Positions 47,979 to 58,305 are shown, counted from the first letter of the stretch. The stretch: 64,000 bases of DNA from Pandoraea oxalativorans (GCF_000972785.3 NZ_CP011253.3:992001-1056000); one strand, 5' to 3'. Notes: a model not told the origin generated them from the letters alone. Made by a program: numbers and translations.

Positions 47979-49169
47979 TCAGCTTACCGCTCGAAGTGGT
48001 AAGTGTGCTTTGTCTTGTTGCATGAGGCGAAAGGCAACGGGCGTTGCTAGCACTCCTGTTATCAGAATGTAGATCGCTGGCGCTGTCAGCAAATGGCTTG
48101 CGTCGATAAGATATGCACATACTATCGGCGCCGTTCCCCCAAAAACTGCGGTGGCGACTGAGTACGTGACCACCATGCCGAAACTTCCCCAGTTCTTTCT
48201 GAACAGTTCGGGTAGCACAACAAAAATCACGCCCACGACGCAGCTGGCCAAGACCCCAAAGACGGCTTGCACCGCCATGAGCGTGAAAAATGCTGCGTTT
48301 TGCAAGGCGAAGAACAATGGAACACAGGATACTGAAATCAATGCGGTGCCGATGAAGACAAGAGTCGAAGGGGCAACGAAACGGGAGAAATACCCGATCC
48401 CGACCATAGACAGCGAGAAAATCAGCAGCGTTATCGAGTGGGTTGCGCCAGCATCAGTTCGTGATACGCCAAGGTACGTGTGCAGGTAAGCGGGCATCCA
48501 AACGAGTACCGAATAGATCACAATTTCCATGAACGCCACCAGGAAAAATGCTTGTAGCAGGGGCATAGCGGGACGATGCCGAGGGGAACCGTCTTCGCAA
48601 AGCTCCCGGCTGCCGTCTACCGATGTGCGCGCTTTGTAGACCAGTATCGAAAGTGGTATGCAGATGATAAACGGCCATCGCCACGGATCAGGGACGTATT
48701 TGGCGGGGATGATCCCATGCTGATTCGATAGCGTCGACGCTATCAGTTGGACGGTCAAGATTGTCTCAGAGGCCAATAACATGCCCAAGAAGCCGCTCGC
48801 AGCAGAAATGGCACAGTAGAGCCCCCTATTCTTCCCTGATGAATTCAAAGAAACAAAGTAACCGGTAAGGGGCAGTTGGCCACCTGCACAAAATCCCTGA
48901 ACCAACTTCAATCCGAGAAGCGCTACCGTCGCCACGTATCCGGCTGTTTCATAGGTTGGAAGAAGTGCTATTACCGAAGCGGGTCCGGCCATGCCGACCA
49001 TGCTCAGCTTCAGCGCGGATCCCGCTCCACGTGTTTCGCTGAAATACCCGATGAAGATGCTGCCGATGGGGCGTGCGAGGTAGCTGATAGCGAACACAGC
49101 GAAGCTCAACATGAGCGCGGATTTATCGCTCGTTGACGGGAAGAACAGGCGACCAATATCCAGTGCCAT
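47979..49169 (-). pseudogene. MHS-family MFS transporter, main fragment (split by IS3 copy B)
   Basis: Metabolite:H+ symporter family (ProP/KgtP/ShiA-like). Signature IGRLFFPSTSDKSALMLSFAVFAISYLARPIGSIFIGYFSE, then about ten more helices to the C-terminus. It lacks the first helix because IS3 copy B is inserted after codon ~25 (duplication CCAT at 49166-49169 and 50363-50366). An ATG at 49169 within the duplication could still start a truncated protein. Joined to 50363-50438 it gives an unbroken 420-residue protein, the normal family length. Confidence 0.93.
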
Positions 49170-49208
49170 GGTAATGCCCCCGTTTTCCACGGTCAGCAGA
49201 AGTAGAAA

Positions 49209-50009
49209 CTAAGCGACCATGGCAAGCCGCTGCTTCGGGGTAAAACCGCCCAATGCCATATTCGGGCGCTCGTGATTGTAAATCCACATCCAGTCGGCCG
49301 CCGCTTCGCGAACCTGCTCCAGGTCCTCCCACAGGTACTGCGACAGCCATTCGTATCGCGCAGTCCGGTTGAACCGTTCGATATACGCATTCTGCTGCGG
49401 CTTGCCCGGCTCGATGTATTCCAGCCGGATGCCTTGCTTCTGCGTCCATGTCACGATGGCCGCACTCAAATATTCCGGGCCGTTGTCGCACCGGATGACC
49501 TTCGGCTTGCCTCGCCATTCCATATGCTGCTTCAGCGTGCGAATCACCCGCTCGGATGGCAACGAGAAATCCACCTCGATGCCCAGCGCCTCGCGGTTGA
49601 AATCATCAATCACGTTCAGCGTCCGGATACTGCGCCCGTCAACCAGTTGGTCATGCATGAAGTCCATCGACCACACTTCATTGATGGCCTCCGGTACCGA
49701 TAGCGGCTGCGGCGTTTCGCGCACCAGCCGCTTTTTCGGCTTGATGCGCAGGTTCAGCTCCAGCTCCCGGTAAATCCGGTAAATGCGCTTGTGGTTCCAG
49801 CCGAATCCCTTCACATTACGCAGGTAGAAGTAGCACAGCAGAAAACCCCAGTTGCGATGGCAGCCCGTAATACGCAGTAGCCAGTCGGCAATCTCTTCGT
49901 TCTCCGTGTTCAACTTCGCCGCGTACCGGTAGCACGACTCGCTGATGCCGAGCACCGCGCACGCCACACGAATTGACACGCGCCGCTGTTGCACAACTTG
50001 CTTTGCCAT
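49209..50009 (-). CDS. IS3 OrfB (rve integrase domain), copy B
   Basis: 266 residues, identical to the copy A product; DDE residues intact ([26 protein letters not shown]). Confidence 0.94.
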   Translation of the reverse strand: MAKQVVQQRRVSIRVACAVLGISESCYRYAAKLNTENEEIADWLLRITGCHRNWGFLLCYFYLRNVKGFGWNHKRIYRIYRELELNLRIKPKKRLVRETPQPLSVPEAINEVWSMDFMHDQLVDGRSIRTLNVIDDFNREALGIEVDFSLPSERVIRTLKQHMEWRGKPKVIRCDNGPEYLSAAIVTWTQKQGIRLEYIEPGKPQQNAYIERFNRTARYEWLSQYLWEDLEQVREAAADWMWIYNHERPNMALGGFTPKQRLAMVA

Positions 50010-50029
50010 CTCGCGCCGACGAGATGGCT

Positions 50030-50296
50030 TCAGAACTTTTTTTGCAGGGCCTCCGAGGCAATCTCAGCCTTGAGCTTCTCCTCGATGTACATCTTGCGAA
50101 GCCGGGTATTCTCCGCCTCCAGCTCCTTCATGCGCGACATCATCGACGCGTCCATGCCGCCGTACTTCGAGCGCCACTTATAAAACGTTGCCGAACTGAT
50201 GCCCAGTTCTCGGCACAGCTCCGGCACCGCCAGCCCAGCCTCCGCGCGCTTGAGCGCCTCCAGTATCTGGCTGTCCGTGAATCTCGACTTCTTCAT
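50030..50296 (-). CDS. IS3 OrfA, copy B
   Basis: 88 residues, identical to the copy A product, with the same A7 slippage run before its stop. Confidence 0.93.
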   Translation of the reverse strand: MKKSRFTDSQILEALKRAEAGLAVPELCRELGISSATFYKWRSKYGGMDASMMSRMKELEAENTRLRKMYIEEKLKAEIASEALQKKF

Positions 50297-50362
50297 CTGC
50301 AGAACTCCCTCTTAACGAGAAAATTCTACTTCTCCTAGCGGTGGATTTCAGGGGGCATTACC

Positions 50363-50438
50363 CCATAAACGACGTCAACGAGAACTCGTACCATTCGACC
50401 AGATTGGCCGTGAACGCTACTCTCAGTATCGAGTTCAA
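50363..50438 (-). pseudogene. MHS-family transporter, 5' fragment
   Basis: TTG 50438 starts a frame LNSILRVAFTANLVEWYEFS, LTSF that continues as MALDIGRLFFPS across IS3 copy B. The motif LVEWYEFSLTSF is the first-helix signature of MHS transporters (usual form LEWYDF). The TTG overlaps the TGA stop of the LuxR-type gene (TTGA), so translation was coupled to it. An in-frame TGA 12 bases upstream leaves no better start. Confidence 0.88.
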
Positions 50439-51151
50439 CTCAAGTCATACCCTTCTCCGCCTTTTGCAGCAGATAGTGCTGTATAAAAAAGATCGCCTAT
50501 TAACTTATTGCGAACTGCGACACAGTGACACTCGACGGTTCTATCTGAAACACCCAGAGTTCTTGATATTTCCTTGTTCGAAAGTCGCTCGGCTTTGAGG
50601 AGGAAGACTCGAAACTGCGCTTCTGTTGGGCGTGAGATGAAGTATTCCTTGACTCCAATGAGGGCCATTGTTCGGTCGATTGCCTCGTTAGCAGCGTAGA
50701 AATTTCTGTGAAGGTGGTAGATGTTGAATGGCGGCAGCGTCCGGGTAATGTCATGTCGATAGGTCGCCACACAAAGAATGTTCCCTCGGGCTCCGAGGAT
50801 CGGAAACTTTGTCATTTCCTCGATTTGAGCATCGCCGGAATCGTCGAGAAACTTATTTCTGCGAATAACACTCGATCGCTGCTCAAGCACCAAAAAATCG
50901 TGCTCCTCTATTGATTTCGCATACTGCTTACCCCATCCCGCCTGCCGAAAACTAAGATCGTTTACCGTGAGTCCTTCGATTTCGCGGGGGTTCTCAACGC
51001 CGAACTGGCGGGAGTTGTGAGCATTGTTGACGATGTATCTCCCTGTGCTTGCATCTTTGAGACTTGCAGATACGGGGAAGCTCTGTATGAGGCTGATAAT
51101 TGAGCTTTCTGACTTCACGACGATGAGCCCTCCACGCGATGAGTGGTCCAC
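50435..51151 (-). CDS. LuxR-type regulator with a PAS-like N-terminal domain
   Basis: 238 residues. The C-terminal HTH_LuxR lies at ~175-230 (PTEAQFRVFLLKAERLSNKE, ISRTLGVSDRTVECHCVAVR). The N-terminal ~150 residues resemble a PAS-type sensor (SASLKDASTGRYIVNNAH, FGVENPREIEGLT, FPILGARGNILCVATYRHDI). It is the first gene of the disrupted operon and probably its regulator. Its base composition is clearly more AT-rich than the core genes, suggesting acquisition. A 29-bp dyad lies ~95 bp upstream. Confidence 0.85.
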   Translation of the reverse strand: MDHSSRGGLIVVKSESSIISLIQSFPVSASLKDASTGRYIVNNAHNSRQFGVENPREIEGLTVNDLSFRQAGWGKQYAKSIEEHDFLVLEQRSSVIRRNKFLDDSGDAQIEEMTKFPILGARGNILCVATYRHDITRTLPPFNIYHLHRNFYAANEAIDRTMALIGVKEYFISRPTEAQFRVFLLKAERLSNKEISRTLGVSDRTVECHCVAVRNKLIGDLFYTALSAAKGGEGYDLS

Positions 51152-51243
51152 AATCAGACCGAATGTTGTCGAAGACTGCCAGGGAAAAACTACGACATCT
51201 CCGGCTGTTTGGCTATGAGATGTGATGTTTCCTACAAATTGCT

Positions 51244-51272
51244 AATTTCGATTGGTTGTGGTTATCGAAATT
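51244..51272. promoter_or_regulatory. Operator candidate upstream of the LuxR-type gene
   Basis: Perfect 9-bp arms AATTTCGAT (51244-51252) and ATCGAAATT (51264-51272) around 11 bases. It lies 93-121 bp before the regulator start in the operon's presumed promoter region. Confidence 0.5.
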
Positions 51273-51413
51273 CTTAGGTGATTGGTCGGCGTGTAACCGT
51301 AGCCTGTGGTGTCGAGGCTGGGCATGCTGCACGGCAAAAGCCTCCCGCTTCTGGCTGTGTGCGTACGTCGACATATTGCAGATGTCGGGCGGGCCCCGTT
51401 GCGGCGCTGGGCG

Positions 51414-51493
51414 CTACGCCACGAGCGGTGACCCGCTCGTGAACTTCTCGCCCATGTCCTCAAGTCTTTTTTGGGGGGGCGGCACGTCAAAAG
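51414..51493 (-). pseudogene. 3' end of an unidentified ORF interrupted by an IS3-family element
   Basis: The minus strand ends TFDVPPPQKRLEDMGEKFTS, GSPLVA, stop at 51414-51416. Its 5' part is at 56471-56640 in the present (inverted) arrangement; joining through the 4-bp duplication CTTT gives an 82-codon open frame. The product is Arg/Lys-rich with no recognised family, so it may be chance. The rest of 51152-51413 carries only the dyad; a 9-bp hairpin (CACGAGCGG / CCGCTCGTG) overlaps the ORF end at 51417-51438. Confidence 0.35.
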
Positions 51494-51618
51494 TGTAGTG
51501 GTCAACCCATCCCGGACACTGCGTTAAGTTTTTCTTCTGCTACGGCAGGAGCTATCCCGCCATTGAACTGATGCGGTCGTATCCAGTTGTACCGCTGCAT
51601 CAGGTAATGACTGATGTC
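51494..51618 (-). mobile_element. IS3-family element, right-end fragment (piece C)
   Basis: Carries the terminal repeat TGTAGTGGTCAACCC (51494) and the last codons of OrfB: SHYLMQRYNWIRPHQFNGGI, APAVAEEKLNAVSGMG, stop at 51502. Cut at 51619 by an IS2-like element with 5-bp duplication ATGTC. The remaining pieces are at 52955-53047 (piece B) and 56641-57664 (piece A). Confidence 0.9.
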
Positions 51619-52035
51619 TGGAGCGGCCCCATGAAACACCGGACACAGCGACCCACTTACAATAACGGGTAGGCATAAGACTGTGTTTTTGACTAACACC
51701 AAGCAGGAAGTGATGGAAGTGTTGACGGGCCCAGAGCGCCGGCGTCGCTGGACGGCGGAGCAGAAACTGTCGATGGTTCGCGAGAGTTTCGAACCGGGAA
51801 AATCGGTTTCAATGGTCGCGCGCCATTACGGCGTGAACCCGAACCAGCTATTCCACTGGCGCAAGCTGTACCAGGACGGTAGCCTGTCAGCGGTCAAGGC
51901 TGGCGAAGAAGTGGTTCCGGCATCGGAGTTGGCTGATGCGCTCAAGCAGATTCGCGAGCTGCAACGGATGCTCGGCAAAAAAACAATGGAGAACGAGATT
52001 CTCCGGGAAGCAGTTGAATACAGCCGAGCAAAAAA

Positions 52036-53192
<1,157 letters not shown>

Positions 53193-54625
53193 GGAGTTAA
53201 AGTCAAATCTGGTGTACGGGGCGTGAGCAAGATTAGGCGGCCAGGGGCTGCTGAGCCGGTGTGCTGTCGGTCACCGGCTCTCCATCCTTGAACGTCATCC
53301 CGTCAAGCATCGTCGCGATCTTTTCGGGGGCGCGGATGCGCCGCCACGAGTCTTCGGCCGACTCGATCAGCTTGAATGCCAGGCCGAGGAACGTCGCGCG
53401 CGAGACGCAGTTGCGCGTGCGCTTGGTGCGGTGACGCACCGTCGCGAAGGTCGATTCAATCGGATTCGTCGTGCGCAGATGCTGCCAGTGTTCGGCCGGG
53501 AAATCGTAAAATGCCAGCAGCTCGTCGCGATCTTGCGTCAGCTTTTCGACCACCTTCGGATACTTTGCCGAGTGGGTATCAACGAAGTGATTGAAGGCAA
53601 CCAGCGCTTCGGCACGCGTGGCGGCCATCCAAATGTCCTGCATCGCCTTTTTGGCGCGGGCCTGCTGCGATTTCGGCAGCGCGTTGAGCACGTTGCCCAT
53701 CTTGTGGAACCAGCAGCGCTGATGCTTGGTCTGCGGGAACACTTCTTCCATCGCTGCCCAGAATCCCATCGCACCATCTCCGCAAGCCAGCAGCGGCCCT
53801 GACTGCAGACCGCGCTTTTTCAGATCGAGCAGCAGTTCGGCCCACGACGCCTTCGATTCCCGATACCCGTCACTGATCGCCACACGCTCTTTCGTTCCGT
53901 CCGGTTTGACACCAATGATCACCAACAGGCACTGGCCGTCGGAATCGTCGCTGCGCACGCCGGTGTGAATGCCGTCAGCCCACCAGTACACCCAGCGCGC
54001 CAACGACAACTCACGCTGATTCCACTGAGCATGCTCATCGGCCCATTGCGCCTTCAGACGACTCACCACATTTGGCGACAGGCCGCTGACCTGGCCGCCC
54101 AGCATGATGCCCATGGCTTCGCTCATGTCGCCCGTCGAGATGCCTCGCAGGTACAGCCACGGTAGTGCGGCCGACACGCGTGCGGATTTGCGAACGTACG
54201 GCGGCACGACCGCCGAATTGAAGCGGATGCCCGAACCCGAGCGATCACGCACCTTCGGTACCCGAACCGGCACCGGACCGATGGCCGTGACGACTTCGCG
54301 CTCTGGTAGGTAGCCGTTGCGCACCACGGCACGCCGACCGTCGATCGACCTCACGTTGCTGTACTGTTCAAGCATGCTCGCCAGTTCCGCTTCGACTGCC
54401 TGCTCGATGATCTGCCGCGCGCCTTGCTGGATCAGTTCATCGAGCGCGCTCTTCGTTTGTGCTTTTCTGCCGTTCGTTTCTTTCATAATCTTCTTCATGG
54501 TGGTCGGGGCCGGCTCGCGCCGGCTTTGCTCGGTGTGCCTTCGACAAGCAACATTCTCAGCTAAACCGCCACCGCCTTCTCATATTTCCCAAAGCACTCC
54601 GTACACCAGATTCGACAATAGCTCT
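53193..54625 (-). mobile_element. IS256-family element, copy 1
   Basis: 1433 bp; ends GGAGTTAAAGTCAAATCTGG and, complemented, GAGCTATTGTCGAATCTGG, both reading on into TGTACGG. Its two flanks do not share a duplication: the left flank (GAGCATAC, complemented) matches the left flank of copy 3 and the right flank (GACGAACT) matches the right flank of copy 3. That swap is the footprint of recombination between the two copies. Confidence 0.93.
53233..54498 (-). CDS. IS256 transposase, copy 1
   Basis: 421 residues of the Transposase_mut family: VYWWADGIHTGVRSDD (first Asp), LLACGDGAMGFWAAMEEVFP (second Asp), and the C-terminal TTNPIESTFATVRHRTKRTRN (Glu). Full length. Copies 1 and 3 appear identical in protein; copy 2 differs by at least one base. 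Confidence 0.96.
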   Translation of the reverse strand: MKKIMKETNGRKAQTKSALDELIQQGARQIIEQAVEAELASMLEQYSNVRSIDGRRAVVRNGYLPEREVVTAIGPVPVRVPKVRDRSGSGIRFNSAVVPPYVRKSARVSAALPWLYLRGISTGDMSEAMGIMLGGQVSGLSPNVVSRLKAQWADEHAQWNQRELSLARWVYWWADGIHTGVRSDDSDGQCLLVIIGVKPDGTKERVAISDGYRESKASWAELLLDLKKRGLQSGPLLACGDGAMGFWAAMEEVFPQTKHQRCWFHKMGNVLNALPKSQQARAKKAMQDIWMAATRAEALVAFNHFVDTHSAKYPKVVEKLTQDRDELLAFYDFPAEHWQHLRTTNPIESTFATVRHRTKRTRNCVSRATFLGLAFKLIESAEDSWRRIRAPEKIATMLDGMTFKDGEPVTDSTPAQQPLAA

Positions 54626-55627
54626 GACGAACTGGAACGGCAGGTCGAAGCGCTCCAGCGCAAAATTCGCAATCTGCAGCTTGAACAGGACCTGTTGAAG
54701 AAGGCGAATGAACTCCTAAAAAAAGACCTGGGCGTCGACCTGCAACTCCTGAGCAACCGGGAGAAGACGACGCTGGTTGACGCCCTGAGAGAGCAGTACG
54801 TTTTGGCTGAGCTGCTTGAGCAGCTGGACTTGGCGCGCAGCTCCTATTTCTACCATCGGTCGCCCATGCGGGTTGCCGACAAATATGCCGAAGTTCGTCG
54901 TACCGTTGCGGAAATCTTCGAGGACAATCACCGATCCTACGGCTATCGTCGGGTGCAGGCAGCGCTCAGCAGACAACGCGTGTTTCTATCGGAGAAAGTC
55001 GTGCGTCGCCTCATGAAACAAGGCGGCCTCTACGCGGCGAGGCCCAAGCGGCGCCGATATCGTTCTTATGTCGGGGAAATTAGCCCTGCCCCAGATAACA
55101 TCATCAATCGCGATTTCCACGCTACCGCCCCCAACGAAAAGTGGCTGACGGATATCTCCGAGTTCCAGATCCCGGCCGGGAAGGTATATCTATCGCCGAT
55201 GATCGACTGCTTCGATGGCATGGTAGTCAGTTGGTCGATTGGCACAAGCCCCGACGCCGAGCTCGTGAATACCATGTTAGATGCGGCTATCGAGACCGTG
55301 ACCGAGGACGATGAGAAGCCGATCGTACATTCCGATCGGGGTGGCCACTACCGTTGGCCTGGCTGGCTATCGCGAGTTGCAAAGGCTAATCTGATCCGAT
55401 CCATGTCGCGTAAAGCCTGCTCACCAGACAATGCGGCCTGTGAGGGATTCTTCGGAAGGCTGAAGACCGAAATGTTCTATCCAGGGGACTGGCGTTCGAC
55501 GACCATCGTGCAATTCGTAGAGGCACTGAACGCCTACATTCGCTGGTACAACGAAAAGCGGATCAAGGGCTCCCTTGGCTATCTCAGCCCCATCGAGTAC
55601 CGTGAAAGCCTCGGGTTAACGACGTAA
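54626..55627 (+). pseudogene. IS150-like transposase, C-terminal part
   Basis: 333 codons without stop, starting at the IS256 junction. HTH_21 (DNHRSYGYRRVQAALSRQRVFLSEKVVRRLMK) and DDE residues are intact, but the N-terminal HTH domains are at 61695-62231. An apparent longer frame starting inside IS256 copy 1 (54317) is only read-through. Confidence 0.9.
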
Positions 55628-55655
55628 AACAGTCCAAGAAAATAGCCGCATCCCC
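54626..55655 (+). mobile_element. IS150-like (IS3-family) element, 3' half
   Basis: Runs from the IS256 duplication GACGAACT (54626-54633) to the inverted end CCGCATCCCC (55646-55655), followed by target GGT. Its transposase frame (54626-55627) has ERQVEALQRKIRNLQLEQDLLKKANELL and a complete rve domain (WLTDISEFQIPAGKVYLSPM, VHSDRGGHYRWPG, ACEGFFGRLKTEMFY). The 5' half is at 61687-62272 on the other strand. Joined, they make one 512-residue frame. Confidence 0.9.
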
Positions 55656-55684
55656 GGTGGGTCAGATTTAAACCGGCGTTGACA
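55656..55684 (+). mobile_element. IS21 terminal repeat fragment
   Basis: GGTGGGTCAGATTTA then ACCGGCGTTGACA; the complement TGTCAACGCCGGTTT is the TG-starting end of an IS21-type element. The same 15-mer GGTGGGTCAGATTTA occurs (complemented) at 62296-62310 behind istB, as expected for subterminal transposase-binding repeats. It abuts the truncated GHMP kinase at 55685. Confidence 0.8.
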
Positions 55685-56296
55685 GATACCCGACAACGAT
55701 AGCGTGTCCAGTCCACAAGCAAGTCCGCGTGGCACGACACTCATTACGGTGAAAGCCGGTGACGCTCCCTCTAAAAGTTCGAGCACAAAGCCTTCGCGAT
55801 GCGCAAAAAGGCACGGCTTGTCGGCCAGCATGATGGGGTCTGATGCCCCTTCGGCTCGAACCGCCAATGATGCTATTTCAGATTCCATTAACACGTTGCC
55901 AGTGGCAAACGCTACGGCTCTTACCGCAGCGACCACATCGGCGGTGGAGGAACCCATTCCCCACTTTAACGGAATGCTAGAGTCGATTACCAGCGTGCCC
56001 CCACCACTCGCACCTAGGTATTCCAGCGCAATAGTCGCTGCGCGCCTTGCCTTATGCCGCGACGGAGGGATGACCGTAATGGACGTCGATTCCGCGAATG
56101 GAAAAAACGTAGCGGCACTACACTTGCCCATGATTGGCAACGTGACGAGCGCATCGATTAAACGCCCACGAAATCGGAACTTCCCCTGAACCAGTTCGCC
56201 ATGATGAGCATGTGCAGACGCTTGTCCCATGGCGGTCGCTTTACTCTGGACTATCGCATGATTTGAAGCGAATACCCTTTCGTATGGGCGTAGCAT
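55685..56296 (-). pseudogene. GHMP kinase (PduX-like), 3' truncated by IS21
   Basis: About 200 residues remain. The ATP-binding motif is clear (SSIPLKWGMGSSTADVVAAV), and the N-terminal ASAHAHHGELVQGKFRFRGR resembles the GELIQG motif of PduX/L-threonine kinase-type proteins. Start options are 56296 (MLRPYERVF), 56230 (MGQASAHAHHG) or a longer 56368; none has a strong Shine-Dalgarno. The frame breaks at GLDTLSLSG, where the IS21 end begins. The missing C-terminal half is predicted beyond the window, past the other IS21 end. Confidence 0.8.
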
Positions 56297-56470
56297 TTCG
56301 AACTCCAGGTATTTCGGATTGGTGGCGCTACAACTGAGGGGGAATTCGGAAAGTGGCGAGCATTTCATCGCGCAGCACCACCGAGGACATACTGAGAAAA
56401 TTCTTCGTTCGCATGCAAATCATGCTCAATATGCGAAGAGCCTCCACTTCTGTGGACGGAACTCAGTTTC

Positions 56471-56640
56471 TTGTCGCTCGGGGACACCCTTGGCTGGCGC
56501 CCCCCTTCACTCCCACAAGAGGGATCTTTTACGAACAACGCCCGTCGCGCATCCGTGAAATCAACTGAGATAGCGCAGCAGTTCAAGCGGAAGAGAAACC
56601 GAGGGAGACGCCTAGGCGTGGGACTTCAGAGGCTCACTTT
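56471..56640 (+). pseudogene. 5' part of an unidentified ORF interrupted by an IS3-family element
   Basis: Open frame from TTG 56471 (SLGDTLGWRPPSLPQEGSFT ... FKRKRNRGRRLGVGLQRLTF) ending at the IS3 end at 56641. CTTT (56637-56640) is the target duplication matched at 51490-51493. The frame is restored to 82 codons with 51414-51489. The frame is also open upstream of the TTG, so the true start is unknown. 56369-56470 holds nothing else recognisable. Confidence 0.35.
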
Positions 56641-56704
56641 TGTAGTGGTTTAATCCCTCCGGACACTCATTTAGGCGAGAATGCTCGCCATGAAGAGGTG
56701 TCTG

Positions 56705-57013
56705 ATGACCAAACAACGTCGTTCGTTTTCCCCTGAGTTCAAACGCAACGCTGCGGCACTAGTCCTTGATCAGAGCTACAGCCACGTGGATGCGTGCCGT
56801 TCTGTCGGCGTTGCCGAGTCCGTTATGCGCCGATGGGTTGATCAGCTCCAGCTTGAGCGCCGGGGTGTTACCCCTCAGAGCAAGGCCCTCACGCCAGAGC
56901 AGCAGCGTATCCAAGAGCTTGAGGCGCGTATCGATCGCCTTGAGCGCGAGAAAGCCATTTTAAAAAAAGCCACCGCGCTCTTAATGTCGGAAGGGATCGA
57001 ACGTACGCGCTGA
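56705..57013 (+). CDS. IS3-family OrfA (piece A)
   Basis: 102 residues: HTH (RRSFSPEFKRNAAALVLDQSYSHVDACRSVGVAESVMRRWVDQL) and coiled coil (QQRIQELEARIDRLEREKAIL). A run of seven A near its end allows -1 slippage into orfB. Confidence 0.92.
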   Translation: MTKQRRSFSPEFKRNAAALVLDQSYSHVDACRSVGVAESVMRRWVDQLQLERRGVTPQSKALTPEQQRIQELEARIDRLEREKAILKKATALLMSEGIERTR

Positions 57014-57664
57014 TTGAGCAACTGGCCAAGGGCGAGCCCATAGCCTTACTCTGCGCGCTGTTCGAGCTTCCACGATCTTGCTTGTACGCTTATCGTCAGC
57101 GGTGCCAGCGTGTCGACCCGATACGTATGTCCCAACGCAGTCGTGTGCATGAATTATTCGTCGAAAGCCGAAGCTCAGCGGGCAGCCGCAGCATCGTGGG
57201 AATGATGCGTGAGCAAGGCATTGCCATCGGACGTTTCAAGGTCAGTCGCTTGATGGCGGAGCTTGGACTGATCTGCAAACAGCCGGGCAGCCACGCCTAC
57301 AAGCGAGCCACCATCGAGCGCGAGGACATTCCGAATCGCCTGAATCGGCAGTTTGTGGTGGAAGCGCCGAACCGAGTCTGGTGCGGCGACATCACGTACG
57401 TTTGGGCGCAAGGCCGTTGGCATTACTTGGCCGCAGTTCTGGACCTGTTCACGCGCCGTGTCGTCGGTTGGGCGTTCTCGGCGCGTCCTGACGCCGACCT
57501 GGTGGTGCAGGCACTCGATATGGCCTATGAGCAGCGGGGTCGTCCACAAGGGCTGCAATTTCACTCGGATCAGGGTGGTCAGTACGGTAGTCGCAAGTTC
57601 CGCCAACGACTGTGGCGGTACCGGATTGAGCAGAGCATGAGTCGGCGCGGCAATTGCTGGGACA
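57013..57664 (+). pseudogene. IS3-family OrfB, 5' part
   Basis: Codes for the HTH_21 and the first two Asp of the DDE core (VWCGDITYVWAQGRWHYLAA, HSDQGGQYGSRKFRQ) and stops being IS3 sequence after SRRGNCWD. The last Glu (SPMERLF) is on piece B. The frame running to 57798 is IS110 sequence. Confidence 0.9.
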
Positions 57665-57876
57665 CTCAGTCTAAGATCGGCTTTGAACGTCGGTCCGATC
57701 TGACCCTTGCTGGGATTGGCGAAGCTGCCTTTGAGTTGACCTGTCGATCGATCTCCGACGTTCCCCGAGCGTTGCCGGGCCCAGCGTTTGTGACCTAATA
57801 GGAGCTTTGTTCTGCACCATGAGTGTCCTGTCCAGCGAATGGGGTTGGCGATGCGTCCACTTCTTGGGAAACAAAT
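57665..57876 (+). ncRNA. IS110 left non-coding end, candidate bridge RNA
   Basis: 212 bp between the insertion point in the IS3 OrfB and the IS110 transposase start. IS110-group elements have a long left and a short right non-coding end, and the left end encodes the bridge RNA that pairs with target and donor DNA. Here the right end is only ~11 bp past the stop, which fits. I did not derive the RNA fold or its loops. Confidence 0.45.
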
Positions 57877-58305
57877 ATGGACGATCGAGCGATTGAAGGC
57901 GAAGTCATTCTGGGCGTCGATACGCATCTCGATACCCATGTCGGTGCATTAATTAGTGAAACAGGGAAACTCGTTGGAACCCTGTCAGTCGCGGCCGAAA
58001 CTACGGGGTATCTCAAGCTTCTGACTTGGGCGAACTCATTGGGGCATGTTCGGCGCGCCGGAGTTGAAGGGACCGGCACATATGGCGCAGGTCTTGCCCG
58101 AGTGTTGCGAGATCATGATATCGATGTACTGGAGGTCAATCGCCCTGATCGTGCAGCGCGTCGATCACGAGGAAAATCTGATCCGACTGATGCGGAAAAT
58201 GCTGCGAGAGCGGTCCTCGCTGGACGAGCCACTGCGATTCCCAAAGAGCAGTCGGGCGCGGCTGAGGCAATGCGAACTGTATCAGTTGCACGTCGCAGTG
58301 CCGTC
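57877..58305 (+). pseudogene. IS110 transposase, N-terminal part (split by IS256 copy 2)
   Basis: DEDD RuvC-like domain: EVILGVDTHLDTHVGALISE (Asp), RRAGVEGTGTYGAGLARVLR (Glu), RGKSDPTDAENAARAVLAGR (Asp-Asp). It ends RRSAV at the 9-bp duplication AGTGCCGTC (58297-58305, 59739-59747). Joined with 59748-60254 and 53184-53059 the gene is 1062 nt, 353 residues, without stop. Confidence 0.95.

Larger units (their letters stand above)
49170..50362 (-). mobile_element. IS3-family element, copy B (complete, 1193 bp)
   Basis: Inverted relative to copy A, with the same GGTAATGCCCCC ends. Flanked by a 4-bp duplication CCAT (49166-49169, 50363-50366). Because copies A and B each have their own duplication, they are two independent insertions rather than the ends of one composite transposon. 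Confidence 0.95.
56641..57664 (+). mobile_element. IS3-family element, left fragment (piece A)
   Basis: Starts with TGTAGTGGTTTAATCCCTCC and GGACACT, the partner of the end at 51494. Contains orfA and most of orfB, then is cut after RGNCWD by an IS110 element. Pieces A, B and C join in frame (583 + 91 + 112 nt from codon 57082 = 262 codons with stop). Confidence 0.92.

Noticed and set aside
46640..50362. Composite transposon made of two inverted IS3 copies carrying a transporter gene
   Set aside because: Each copy has its own 4-bp duplication (CACT, CCAT), and the genes on either side join in frame when each is removed, so they are separate insertions.
51242..51505. 87-residue minus-strand ORF upstream of the LuxR-type gene
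   Set aside because: It overlaps the dyad, the IS3 end and a different, better-supported frame; its composition is non-protein-like.
54317..55627. A 436-residue fused protein starting inside IS256
   Set aside because: The N-terminal part is antisense IS256 sequence; the real transposase frame begins at the junction and its N-terminus is at 62231.
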